Shown here: positions 23,512-31,852 of the stretch, piece by piece
How the letters are laid out: every line of letters starts with the position of its first letter
Position numbering within the stretch: position 1 is the first letter of the stretch
From: SpSt-1165 sp964391725
Lineage (GTDB): Bacteria > Chloroflexota > Anaerolineae > Anaerolineales > Anaerolineaceae
Direction: 5' to 3'
Assembly (NCBI GenBank): GCA_964391725.1
Contig: CAYMNB010000010.1
Coordinates: 1 to 64,000, forward strand
Length of the DNA stretch: 64,000 nt
Translations under genes and position numbers: made by a program
The notes under the pieces: generated by a model
The model's input: only the letters and a program-made list of their open reading frames with translations
Databases searched by the model: none
What the model was told of the DNA's origin: nothing

Positions 23512-25590
23512 ATGGAACATAGTGGTTGGCTTCTTATTTCGATACTTGCGGGAGTTTTATCCATTGCTGTCGCAATTGTGCTGTACATCTGGGTGATGAA
23601 ACAGGATGTTGGCACAGAAACCGCCGCCAAAGTGGCCGGGTGGATTCAAAAGGGCTCAAAAGCCTATTTGAAGAAACTATATGTCGCGCTGGCTGGCTTG
23701 TCATTAGGATTAAGTGTGGTGATATTCCTCGTTTTCGGCCTCGATATCGAAGGCGCATTCGCTAATCCCAATCTTCTTGATGGCTTAAATATGGCTGTCG
23801 TATTTCTCATCGGCTCAGGCGCTTCTGCCCTCGCCGGATACATGGGCATGTTGATTGCTGTACAGGCAAATGTCCGCACCGCTACCGCTGCCAATCATAG
23901 CCTGAGCAAGGCCTTCAATCTTTCTTTCCGTGGTGGTTCAGTGATGGGTCTAGCAACCGTTGGCGTAGCCATCATCGGCATGACTGTCATTTTCTGGATC
24001 ACCGGAGACCCTGAATTTGTGCTGGGCTATTCATTGGGCGCATCCATGTTGGCGTTGTTGGCAAAAGCCGGCGGTGGCATTTACACCAAAACCGCAGACA
24101 TCGCTGCTGACCTGGTTGGCAAAGTAGAAGCTGGCATCCCCGAAGACGATCCCCGCAATCCCGCTGTTGTGGCCGACAATGTTGGCGACAACGTAGGTGA
24201 TGTGGCTGGTATGGGTGCCGACATTCTTGACTCCTATATTGCATCTACCGTAGCTGCTATGCTGCTTGGTTTTTCTATGACCAATCTGCCAGCCAGTGAA
24301 CGCATGCTTTACACAATCTTTCCCTTAATCTTGTGCGGCCTCGGTATCTTCGCTTCATTAATCGGTATGCTTTTCGTAAATGTGAAAGAAGGTGGACGTC
24401 CTGGTACAGCGTTGAACCTGGGCACGATTGTCACCTGTGTTCTGCTGAGTGTATTCGTAATCATTGTTGTCCTGGTGGGTGGTTACAACGCTGGCGTCAT
24501 GTGGGCTGCTGTTGCAGGTATTTTGACAGGAATCATCATTGGTTTCACCTCTGATTACTACACCTCTGATACTGGCAAACCGGTGCAGGAAACAGCTCGT
24601 GTATCCACCTCCGGTTCAGCCATCAACATCATCACTGGCTTCTCCTATGGCTTGATCAGTGTGGTTCCTGCCATCCTTGGCATTGTTGCTGCCACTGTGA
24701 TTGCCTACTTCGTAAGTGTTGCCTATGGTATGAGCGGTATCTATGGCGTTGGAATTGCCGCCGTGGGTATGCTCTCTATCACCGGTATGATCGTTTCAGC
24801 AGATGCCTATGGCCCAATTGTTGACAATGCCCGCGGTATCGCTGAAATGGCTGGCATGAGCGAAGAAGTGATTGAACGTGCTGATGTGCTGGATGCCGCT
24901 GGCAACACCGCCAAAGCCATCACCAAAGGCTTTGCGATCTCTGCTGCTGCCCTTACTGTGTTGGCTCTGTTCGCCGCCTATGCCGAAGTGGTAAAAGCCG
25001 CTACTGGATTGGAACTCGTCATCAGCCTGCGTGAACCGCTGGTGATCGCCGGTGCTTTGATTGGTGCCGCCGCGCCTCCCCTGTTCAGCGCGTTGCTGAT
25101 GCTGGCAGTAACCAAGAATGCCTTTGAAATGATCGAAGAGATCCGCCGTCAGTGGCACGATGATCCCCGCATTCTCAAAGGAGAGGTGGAGCCTGACTAT
25201 GAGCGTTGTGTCGCCATGGCATCGCAGGACGCATTGAAAGCATTGGTTGGCCCCGCTATCATCGCCATCGCCCTGCCCCTGGTCATCGGTTTTATCCTTG
25301 GACCCGAAGCGCTCGGTGGTTTTCTGGGTGGCGCCATCTTCACTGGCATCATTTTCGCGCTGTTCATGTCCAATGCTGGTGGATTGTGGGACAACGCCAA
25401 AAAATTCATCGAAACCGGCCAATATGGCGGCAAAGGCTCTGAAGCCCACAAAGCAGGTGTGGTTGGCGACACCGTTGGTGATCCCTTCAAAGACACCGCC
25501 GGTCCTTCGTTGAACACCCTGATTACCGTTATGTCACTGGTGGCTTCCACCTTTGGGCCTGTGCTGGCAGTCTTCAATATCTTCGGCTAA
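23512..25590 (+). CDS. hppA: Membrane-bound proton-pumping pyrophosphatase, potassium-independent type
   Basis: A 692 aa polytopic membrane enzyme that hydrolyses PPi and pumps H+ (or in other members Na+). Catalytic loops are intact: ADIAADLVGKVEAGIPEDDP, DNVGDNVGDVAGMGAD, SADAYGPIVDNARGIAEM, and the late GDTVGDPFKDTAGPSLN. In the GNTAKAITKG stretch (464-473), Lys468 and Thr471 occupy the positions that are Ala and Gly/Ala in K+-dependent enzymes, so a K+-independent H+-PPase is predicted. GAGGAG precedes the ATG. Its substrate is the phosphoryl donor of the nearby PPi-PFK, which links glycolytic flux with the proton gradient. A terminator follows. Confidence 0.94.
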   Translation: MEHSGWLLISILAGVLSIAVAIVLYIWVMKQDVGTETAAKVAGWIQKGSKAYLKKLYVALAGLSLGLSVVIFLVFGLDIEGAFANPNLLDGLNMAVVFLIGSGASALAGYMGMLIAVQANVRTATAANHSLSKAFNLSFRGGSVMGLATVGVAIIGMTVIFWITGDPEFVLGYSLGASMLALLAKAGGGIYTKTADIAADLVGKVEAGIPEDDPRNPAVVADNVGDNVGDVAGMGADILDSYIASTVAAMLLGFSMTNLPASERMLYTIFPLILCGLGIFASLIGMLFVNVKEGGRPGTALNLGTIVTCVLLSVFVIIVVLVGGYNAGVMWAAVAGILTGIIIGFTSDYYTSDTGKPVQETARVSTSGSAINIITGFSYGLISVVPAILGIVAATVIAYFVSVAYGMSGIYGVGIAAVGMLSITGMIVSADAYGPIVDNARGIAEMAGMSEEVIERADVLDAAGNTAKAITKGFAISAAALTVLALFAAYAEVVKAATGLELVISLREPLVIAGALIGAAAPPLFSALLMLAVTKNAFEMIEEIRRQWHDDPRILKGEVEPDYERCVAMASQDALKALVGPAIIAIALPLVIGFILGPEALGGFLGGAIFTGIIFALFMSNAGGLWDNAKKFIETGQYGGKGSEAHKAGVVGDTVGDPFKDTAGPSLNTLITVMSLVASTFGPVLAVFNIFG

Positions 25591-25615
25591 AACTGACCGT
25601 ACTTAGAATAATTAC

Positions 25616-25649
25616 AAAGAGGTTGTCTTCGTATGAAGGCAGCCTCTTT
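25616..25649 (+). terminator. Intrinsic terminator of hppA
   Basis: AAAGAGGTTGTCTTC (25616-25630) pairs with 25635-25649 around a GTAT loop, a 15-bp stem with two U-G wobbles, ending in TTT and a T-rich tail. Confidence 0.7.
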
Positions 25650-25695
25650 CACTTTTCTGGAAATCATTTGAGGGAGATAACTTAACCATTCAGCC

Positions 25696-25722
25696 TTGGT
25701 GTGTTATTTCAACGGTTATAAT
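25696..25722 (+). promoter_or_regulatory. Candidate manA promoter
   Basis: TATAAT at 25717-25722 with TTGGTG 15 bases upstream as a weak -35. The ATG at 25753 follows with AAAGGAAA in the leader. Confidence 0.4.
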
Positions 25723-25752
25723 AATTGACAAAACAACAAAGGAAATTTCAGG

Positions 25753-26787
25753 ATGAATCAACCAAACAACCCGACCTTGTATCCAATCATCTTTGAGCCA
25801 GTATTAAAATCTGCGATCTGGGGCGGGAGTAACCTCGAGAAATTCGGCCGTGCCATTCCCCCTGAGGGAGTGGCAGAAAGCTGGGAAATCGCTGCCCATC
25901 CGAACGGATCATCCATTGTAGCCAATGGCGCCCATACGGGAAAGAATCTGGCAGAATTGACCAATGAGTTAGGCGTTGCCCTCATTGGCAGCAATGCTGC
26001 CTGGGCCGTAGAGCGGGGGAAATTCCCTCTGTTGGTGAAATTGTTAGATGCCAATCGAAGCCTTTCCGTGCAGGTACATCCCAAAGACTCATACGCCCTG
26101 GCCCATGAAGGCAATGAATTAGGAAAAACCGAAATGTGGGTCGTGCTTGACGCAAAACCCGGTGCGCAGATCATTCTCGGAGTCAAGCATGGCACAACCC
26201 CCGGCCAATTCAGAGCCGGCATCGAACAGGGATATCTCGAACCATATCTGCATTATCTTGACGTAAAAGCAGGTGATCATGTGTGTGTACCGTCCGGTTC
26301 ATTGCATGCCATCCTCGATGGAATCGTCATCGCTGAAATCCAACAAAACTCGGATACCACCTACCGTGTCTATGACTGGAACCGCGTAGACAGCCACGGT
26401 AATGCACGAGAATTGCACATCGACAAAGCCATGGATGTCATCAATTTTGAACAGGTAGAACCGTCTTTGCCGACCGCCCAAATCAAGCAGCATCAGCCTG
26501 GCGTACAATCAGCAGTTTTGTGCAAGAATGAATATTTTTGCACCGAGCGGTTACAGGTGACAGCAGGATCGAAAATTTCAGGTACCTGTGATGGCAGCTC
26601 GTTAGAAGTTTGGGGCGTTATTGAAGGCAGCATCAACATCAATAGCCTGGATTTGTCAGCAGTGTCATTCTGTTTGTTGCCGGCAGCGCTTGGTGCCTAT
26701 GAATTGATTGCCAACACCAATACAACCTTACTGCGCACCACTATTCCTGCCACAGTTGATGCCAACAGCAGTTGCTGCAAAGAGTGA
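25753..26787 (+). CDS. manA: Mannose-6-phosphate isomerase, class I
   Basis: Zn-dependent isomerase linking fructose 6-phosphate and mannose 6-phosphate, the entry to GDP-mannose for glycans. Cupin fold with metal ligands in VQVHPKDSYA (His), GKTEMWVVL (Glu) and VPSGSLHAI (His). The 344 aa length fits the short bacterial form, and the start FEPVLKSAIWGGSNLEKF is typical. A weaker second cupin occupies the last 100 residues. The gene stands alone between a terminator and a convergent dehydrogenase gene 2 bases from its stop. Confidence 0.92.
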   Translation: MNQPNNPTLYPIIFEPVLKSAIWGGSNLEKFGRAIPPEGVAESWEIAAHPNGSSIVANGAHTGKNLAELTNELGVALIGSNAAWAVERGKFPLLVKLLDANRSLSVQVHPKDSYALAHEGNELGKTEMWVVLDAKPGAQIILGVKHGTTPGQFRAGIEQGYLEPYLHYLDVKAGDHVCVPSGSLHAILDGIVIAEIQQNSDTTYRVYDWNRVDSHGNARELHIDKAMDVINFEQVEPSLPTAQIKQHQPGVQSAVLCKNEYFCTERLQVTAGSKISGTCDGSSLEVWGVIEGSININSLDLSAVSFCLLPAALGAYELIANTNTTLLRTTIPATVDANSSCCKE

Positions 26788-26789
26788 GA

Positions 26790-27755
26790 TCAAACCACCT
26801 GATAAGGCAGCGGACTGTCTTCCAGTCCAGCCAGAATATTTTCAGCGCACATCACTGCCATCCGCGAACGAGTTTCATAAGTGGCAGAACCAACATGCGG
26901 TGTAATGATGACGCTGGACATTGACAACAAGGGACTATCACTATTGATTGGTTCCGGATCCGTCACATCCAGCCCGGCGCCAGCGATCCAGCCTTTTTCA
27001 AGCGCTTCCACCAGATCATCATGCACGACCACTTTGCCGCGTGCAGTGTTGATCAGAATGGCGGTTTTCTTCATTTTCATCAAAGCTTCCCGATTGATCA
27101 TATGCATTGAAGCTTCATTCAGCGGGCAATGCACGGAGAGAAAATCAGATTCCTTAAGCACTGTATCCAAATCAACCTTGGAAGCATTAAATTCTCTAAG
27201 GGTTTCCTGTTCAGCACTTGGGCTGTAGAATAAGGTTCTCATATTGAAACCAGTACCCCTGCGTGCAACCGCTTTACCGATCCGGCCAAAACCGATGATG
27301 CCCAATGTCTTACCAGACAGGTCATAACCGCGCAGCAATTCAGGCCCCCAGGTCTTCCACCGGCCCGCTTGCACATAAGCATGCCCTTCAGCGATCCGCC
27401 TTGCCACAGAGAGCAATAAGGCAAATGCCAGGTCTGCCGTGGTTTCTGTCAAAACACCAGGCGTGTTGCCTACCCTGATATTCCTTCTCCGTGCAGCCGT
27501 CAGATCGATGTTGTCATAGCCCACCGCATAGTTGCTGATCACCTTTATGTTAAAGCCAGCGGCATCCATCACACTACCATCGATTCTATCTGACAGCAAA
27601 CATAAAATGCCTGCTGCGCCTTCAGCCAGTACACACAACTCTGCATTCGAAGGCGGCAATTCATCCTGCCACACACGCAATTCGCAACGATCTCGCAACA
27701 TGGCCAAACCAGTCTCTGGTATGATTCGGGTAACAGCAACAATCGGTTTGCTCAT
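26790..27755 (-). CDS. D-2-hydroxyacid dehydrogenase (glyoxylate/hydroxypyruvate reductase-like)
   Basis: NAD(P)-dependent D-isomer-specific dehydrogenase of 321 aa. Rossmann loop GFGRIGKAVARRG, catalytic Arg in NTARGKVV, Glu in DVTDPEPIN, and the general-acid His in PHVGSAT are all present. The N-terminus ACVTRIIPETGL-like (KPIVAVTRIIPETG) and ARRRNIRVGNTPGVLTE place it with glycerate dehydrogenases/glyoxylate reductases. The ATG at 27755 follows AAGGAG; the frame extends 10 codons further upstream without need. It is divergent from the TrmH-family gene. Confidence 0.9.
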   Translation of the reverse strand: MSKPIVAVTRIIPETGLAMLRDRCELRVWQDELPPSNAELCVLAEGAAGILCLLSDRIDGSVMDAAGFNIKVISNYAVGYDNIDLTAARRRNIRVGNTPGVLTETTADLAFALLLSVARRIAEGHAYVQAGRWKTWGPELLRGYDLSGKTLGIIGFGRIGKAVARRGTGFNMRTLFYSPSAEQETLREFNASKVDLDTVLKESDFLSVHCPLNEASMHMINREALMKMKKTAILINTARGKVVVHDDLVEALEKGWIAGAGLDVTDPEPINSDSPLLSMSSVIITPHVGSATYETRSRMAVMCAENILAGLEDSPLPYQVV

Positions 27756-27807
27756 ATTTTTCTCCTTTGCACCGCCAAAGTTCAAACAAAGTATAAATCA
27801 AAACATC

Positions 27808-28257
27808 ATGCAAGTTGACCAACCCAATTATTTTGAGATTGGCATTTACCAGCCTCTTCATACAGAAAATATAGGCACTTTATGGCGCAGTGCCTACCAA
27901 CTGGGTGCTTCCGGTATCTTCACCATCGGCAAAGCCCATCCACAGCAGCACAGCGACACCGAAGCGGTCTGGCGGCATATCCCCTACCGCCGTTACGCAA
28001 GCTTTGAACAGTTCAAAGCCAGTCTTCCTTATGGCTGCCAGCTGGTTGGGTTGGAACTCTCCGGGAATCCATTGGGAGGATTTCATCATCCTGCACGATG
28101 TGTTTATCTATTAGGCTCAGAAGCCAATGGCCTGCCGTCAAGTATTCTTGACCAATGCCATGCAATAATCACAGTCGAGTCAATTCACAAAGCCAGTTAC
28201 AACGTTTCAGTGGCTGGCAGCCTTGTGCTCTATTCGCGCTGGCTGCAGTATCACTGA
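27808..28257 (+). CDS. TrmH/SpoU-family RNA 2'-O-methyltransferase
   Basis: A small SPOUT enzyme of 149 aa, the size of TrmL (tRNA Cm34/Um34). Motif 1 NIGTLWRSA (Arg is catalytic in the family), motif 2 YLLGSEANGLP and motif 3 IHKASYNVSVAGSLVLY (knot region) are complete. The frame is open from 27532 over the opposite gene, but ATG 27808 gives the standard N-terminus (FEIGIYQPLHTENIG). No Shine-Dalgarno is seen; TATAAA ends 11 bases before the ATG, so the leader may be extremely short. Confidence 0.88.
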   Translation: MQVDQPNYFEIGIYQPLHTENIGTLWRSAYQLGASGIFTIGKAHPQQHSDTEAVWRHIPYRRYASFEQFKASLPYGCQLVGLELSGNPLGGFHHPARCVYLLGSEANGLPSSILDQCHAIITVESIHKASYNVSVAGSLVLYSRWLQYH

Positions 28258-28270
28258 CAACGATTTCATC

Positions 28271-28299
28271 TTGACAGCGTAGACAGGTTACGCTACTAT
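28271..28299 (+). promoter_or_regulatory. Promoter of the lacI-GH94 operon
   Basis: TTGACA (28271-28276), 17-base spacer, TACTAT (28294-28299). Transcription would start near 28306, inside the operator that follows. Confidence 0.6.
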
Positions 28300-28303
28300 A
28301 GAA

Positions 28304-28319
28304 TTGGGAGCGCTCCCAA
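28304..28319 (+). promoter_or_regulatory. LacI-family operator, CebR/CelR-like palindrome
   Basis: TTGGGAGCGCTCCCAA is a perfect 16-base palindrome. Its core TGGGAGCGCTCCCA is the same as the known operator of cellobiose-responsive LacI-family repressors CebR/CelR of actinobacteria. It begins 4 bases after the -10, so a bound repressor would block initiation. The next gene encodes a LacI-family protein, indicating autoregulation of the operon. Confidence 0.85.
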
Positions 28320-28349
28320 GCACCAATCATTTACAGAAAGAGGTTGATG

Positions 28350-29348
28350 ATGGCAAACACGCTCGAAGATATTGCTGAAAAAAGCGGCTACTCTCGCTCC
28401 ACGGTTTCACGCGTCATCAATGGAGAACCCGGGGTCAGCAAAAAAGCCCGTCAACAGATCAACAAGATTATCAAAGAGTTAAATTTTCACCCCAACCAGG
28501 CTGCCCGCGCATTGGCTACCGGCAAGATCAATACCATCGGTTTGCTTATCCCTGAAACAGTAAAATTTATTTTCACAGATCCTTACTTCCAATTGCTGGC
28601 GCAGGGCATATCAAAAGCCTGTGAAGATAACGGCTATGCCTTATTACTCTGGTTGACTGAACCGGAGATCGAGCGATCATCCATAAAAAAATACCTCAAC
28701 CATGGCATTGTTGATGGCTTCATCACCGCCTCCATTAATTTTGATGAGCCCATGATCGACACCTTACTGCAAAGCAATTTGCCTTTTGTCATCATCGGAC
28801 GCCATGCTTATGAATTCGACCTCAATTATGTGGATCTTGATAATTTAGCAGGGGCAGAGCTTGCTACACAGCATCTTGTCGATCGCGGATACAAACGCAT
28901 CGCCACCATCACTGGACCTCAGGATATGTTTGCCGGGGAGGAACGCCTGACGGGTTATTGTAATGTTCTTCATGCAAACGGATTGGTCATAGAAGAAAAT
29001 CTGATTATTGAGGGAGACTTTTTACAGGAAAGTGGTTATACCTGTGCCAAAAAGCTGCTTGCTTTCAAACCAGATGCCATCTTTGCTGCCAGCGACATGA
29101 TGGCGGTCGGTGCCATGAATGCAATTCGCGAAGCAGAATTGCACATTCCCGAAGATATCGCTGTAATCGGCTTTGATGACCTACCCCTCACCGCACAGCA
29201 GAAACCACCCCTGACCACTATTCACCAACCTATTCACCAGATGGGGTATCTGGCGGTGGAAACTTTATTGAAAGTGATGGACAATCCCGATGGTGAGGTT
29301 TTCCAAACCATCATACGCCCCAGTCTTGTTACTCGCCAATCTACGTGA
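28350..29348 (+). CDS. LacI-family transcriptional regulator of beta-glucoside phosphorolysis
   Basis: N-terminal helix-turn-helix (TLEDIAEKSGYSRSTVSRVI) and hinge helix (HPNQAARALATGK) are followed by a periplasmic-binding-like sugar domain (INTIGLLIPE ... VIGFDDLPLTAQQKPPLTTI). It should bind the palindrome just upstream and release it on binding a cello-oligosaccharide or related sugar; the ligand is inferred from the operator and from the two GH94 genes that follow. ATG codons at 28347 and 28350 are adjacent; the second has better spacing from AGAGG. Only 40 bases separate it from the first phosphorylase gene, so all three genes probably form one operon. Confidence 0.9.
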   Translation: MANTLEDIAEKSGYSRSTVSRVINGEPGVSKKARQQINKIIKELNFHPNQAARALATGKINTIGLLIPETVKFIFTDPYFQLLAQGISKACEDNGYALLLWLTEPEIERSSIKKYLNHGIVDGFITASINFDEPMIDTLLQSNLPFVIIGRHAYEFDLNYVDLDNLAGAELATQHLVDRGYKRIATITGPQDMFAGEERLTGYCNVLHANGLVIEENLIIEGDFLQESGYTCAKKLLAFKPDAIFAASDMMAVGAMNAIREAELHIPEDIAVIGFDDLPLTAQQKPPLTTIHQPIHQMGYLAVETLLKVMDNPDGEVFQTIIRPSLVTRQST

Positions 29349-29388
29349 ATAACGCTTCATGCGTAATTAACAACACAGGAGAAATTAA

Positions 29389-31842
29389 ATGAAATTCGGT
29401 TATTTTGATGACGCCTCTCGCGAATATGTGATCACGGAACCTGCCACCCCGCAGCCGTGGATTAACTATTTGGGGAACAGCCAGTACCTTGGGCTGATAT
29501 CAAACACTGCCGGTGGTTATTCCTTCTATACAGACGCGCGCTTGCGCCGCCTTACACGCTACCGTTACAATAATGTTCCGATGGACAACGGCGGTCGTTA
29601 TATCTATCTTCGAGACAATGATACTGGCGAATACTGGTCCCCAACCTGGCAGCCAACCCGCACCGCATTGGATCATTACCGCTGCCGGCATGGCCTTGGC
29701 TATACCATCATCGAATCGTCACTCAAAGATATCAATGCCCAGCTAAGGTATTTCGTACCGCTGGATGAACCCCTTGAAATTTGGACAGTCGAGGTTAGCA
29801 ACAACCGCGAGAGGGAAGCAAATCTCTCCCTCTTTTCCTTCATCGAATTTTGCCTGTGGGATGCCGCTGACGATTCTTCCAATTACCAGCGCAACTTGAA
29901 TATTGGTGAAGTTGAGGTCGAAAACGGTGTCATCTATCACAAAACCGAATACCGCGAAAGGCGTGATCATTTTGCCTTCTTTGCATGCTCTGAACCCATC
30001 GTCGGATTTGATACCCAGCGCAAAGAATTTACCGGCCTGTACAATGGGTTTCACGAACCGCAAGCCGTCATCGATGGAGAATCTCGCAATTCGATCGCTC
30101 ACGGTTGGTCACCGATCGGCTCGCATCATGTCAGGCTGCACCTTGCTCCCAATGAAACAAAACAAATAACTTTCTTGCTTGGTTACCAGGAAAATGACAA
30201 AGACGAGAAATTCGATCCCCCTGGCTCGCAAATCATCAACAAAAAACAAGCCACACAGCGCATCACAAAATACCTCAATAATGAAAATGTAGAAACTACT
30301 TTTCAACAACTGGCTGTTTACTGGGACAAGTTGCTGATGTCATACCAGGTTGAAACTCCCTGTGAGCACACCAATCGCATGATGAATATTTGGAATCCCT
30401 ACCAGAATATGGTCACATTCAACATGTCCCGGTCAGCTTCCTACTATGAAACCGGTATCAGCCGCGGTATGGGTTTTCGCGATTCTACCCAGGATTTATT
30501 GGGTTTTGTCCAGATCATTCCTGAACGCGCCAGAGAACGTATCCTCGACCTGGCAGCCACACAATTGGCCACTGGCGGTGCCTACCACCAATACCAGCCA
30601 TTAACCAAGCGAGGCAATGACGCGGTGGGTTCCAACTTCAACGACGACCCGCACTGGCTGGTTCTGGCAGTAGCCGAATACTTGAAAGAAACCGGTGATT
30701 ACGGCATACTCGATGAACAGGTTCCTTACGAAAACCAGCCGGACAGCGAAACGCCCCTATACGAACACTTGCAGCGAGCTATCCAATACACCCTTGACCG
30801 GCTTGGTCCGCATGGCTTGCCGCTCATCGGCAGAGCAGACTGGAACGATTGCCTGAACCTGAATTGCTTCTCTGACACACCCGGCGAGTCCTTCCAAACC
30901 ACCACAAACATGGATGGCAACACTGCCGAATCCGTTTTTGTTGCGGGCCTGTTCATCATGTCAGCCAAAGAGATGCAGCAAATTGCAATGCGCAGGGACG
31001 ATACGGACAGAGTGGCATATTATGAACACCGTGCTGAGGCCATGGAAACTGTCTTATTGGAGTACGGTTGGGATGGGGAGTGGTTCTTGCGAGCCTATGA
31101 CAATGCCGGTGATAAAGTCGGTTCTCATGAATGCCAAGAAGGCAAGATCTATATCGAGCCGCAGGGCATAAATATCATGGCAGGCGTTGGCATAGACAAC
31201 GGCTATGCCCAAAAAGCATTACAGGCGGTGCAAGAGCATCTGGCAACCCGACATGGGTTGCTGCTACTTCAACCTGCCTATTCCCGCTACTATCTTGACA
31301 AAGGCGAAATTTCTTCCTACCCCCCGGGGTATAAAGAAAATGCCAGTGTCTTCTGCCATACCAATCCATGGATCATGATCGCAGAAGCACTGCTTGGCAA
31401 TGGTGACCAGGCGCATGATTATTACTTGCGCATCAATCCCTCCGCCCGAGAAGAAATCAGTGAGATCCATGGCGCAGAACCCTATGTCTATTGCCAGACG
31501 ATTGCCGGCAGCGATTCCGTTGATTTTGGTCTGGCTAAAAACTCCTGGCTGACTGGCACTGCCTCATGGAATTATGTCGCCATCGCCAAATACATCCTGG
31601 GTATCCGTCCTGAGTGGGATGGCCTGCGGATAGAACCGCGCATCCCATCGGATTGGCAAGGCTTTACAGCCACCCGTCAATACCGCGGCAGTACCTATAA
31701 CATCAAAGCTGAACGCACTGGCAGCGGAAATGACATTCAATTGTTGGTGAATGGCGAGGCAATTGACGGAACTGTAATCCCCCAGCCCGGTACTCCTGCC
31801 ACCGTCAATGTACTTGTAAAAATCGGCGAAAGCCTGTCGTAA
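29389..31842 (+). CDS. GH94 cellobiose phosphorylase
   Basis: Splits cellobiose with inorganic phosphate into glucose 1-phosphate and glucose, saving one ATP. The 817 aa protein begins KFGYFDDASREYVITEP and has GGYSFYTDARLRRLTRYRYN, both typical of true cellobiose phosphorylases. The catalytic general acid is the Asp of LIGRADWNDCLNL (about residue 485). The C-terminal segment includes YRGSTYNIKAERTG, as in the family. GGAG precedes the ATG. No signal peptide, so it acts in the cytoplasm on imported disaccharide; no transporter is encoded nearby. Best annotation is cellobiose phosphorylase; close relatives can act on other beta-glucosides. Confidence 0.88.
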   Translation: MKFGYFDDASREYVITEPATPQPWINYLGNSQYLGLISNTAGGYSFYTDARLRRLTRYRYNNVPMDNGGRYIYLRDNDTGEYWSPTWQPTRTALDHYRCRHGLGYTIIESSLKDINAQLRYFVPLDEPLEIWTVEVSNNREREANLSLFSFIEFCLWDAADDSSNYQRNLNIGEVEVENGVIYHKTEYRERRDHFAFFACSEPIVGFDTQRKEFTGLYNGFHEPQAVIDGESRNSIAHGWSPIGSHHVRLHLAPNETKQITFLLGYQENDKDEKFDPPGSQIINKKQATQRITKYLNNENVETTFQQLAVYWDKLLMSYQVETPCEHTNRMMNIWNPYQNMVTFNMSRSASYYETGISRGMGFRDSTQDLLGFVQIIPERARERILDLAATQLATGGAYHQYQPLTKRGNDAVGSNFNDDPHWLVLAVAEYLKETGDYGILDEQVPYENQPDSETPLYEHLQRAIQYTLDRLGPHGLPLIGRADWNDCLNLNCFSDTPGESFQTTTNMDGNTAESVFVAGLFIMSAKEMQQIAMRRDDTDRVAYYEHRAEAMETVLLEYGWDGEWFLRAYDNAGDKVGSHECQEGKIYIEPQGINIMAGVGIDNGYAQKALQAVQEHLATRHGLLLLQPAYSRYYLDKGEISSYPPGYKENASVFCHTNPWIMIAEALLGNGDQAHDYYLRINPSAREEISEIHGAEPYVYCQTIAGSDSVDFGLAKNSWLTGTASWNYVAIAKYILGIRPEWDGLRIEPRIPSDWQGFTATRQYRGSTYNIKAERTGSGNDIQLLVNGEAIDGTVIPQPGTPATVNVLVKIGESLS

Positions 31843-31852
31843 GGGAGGCTTT

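Noticed and set aside
24796..25449. A 217-codon minus-strand frame in hppA
   Set aside because: Antisense to conserved catalytic loops of the pyrophosphatase.
27532..27807. N-terminal extension of the TrmH-family gene
   Set aside because: It overlaps the divergent dehydrogenase gene and adds no family-like sequence; the ATG at 27808 gives the standard start.
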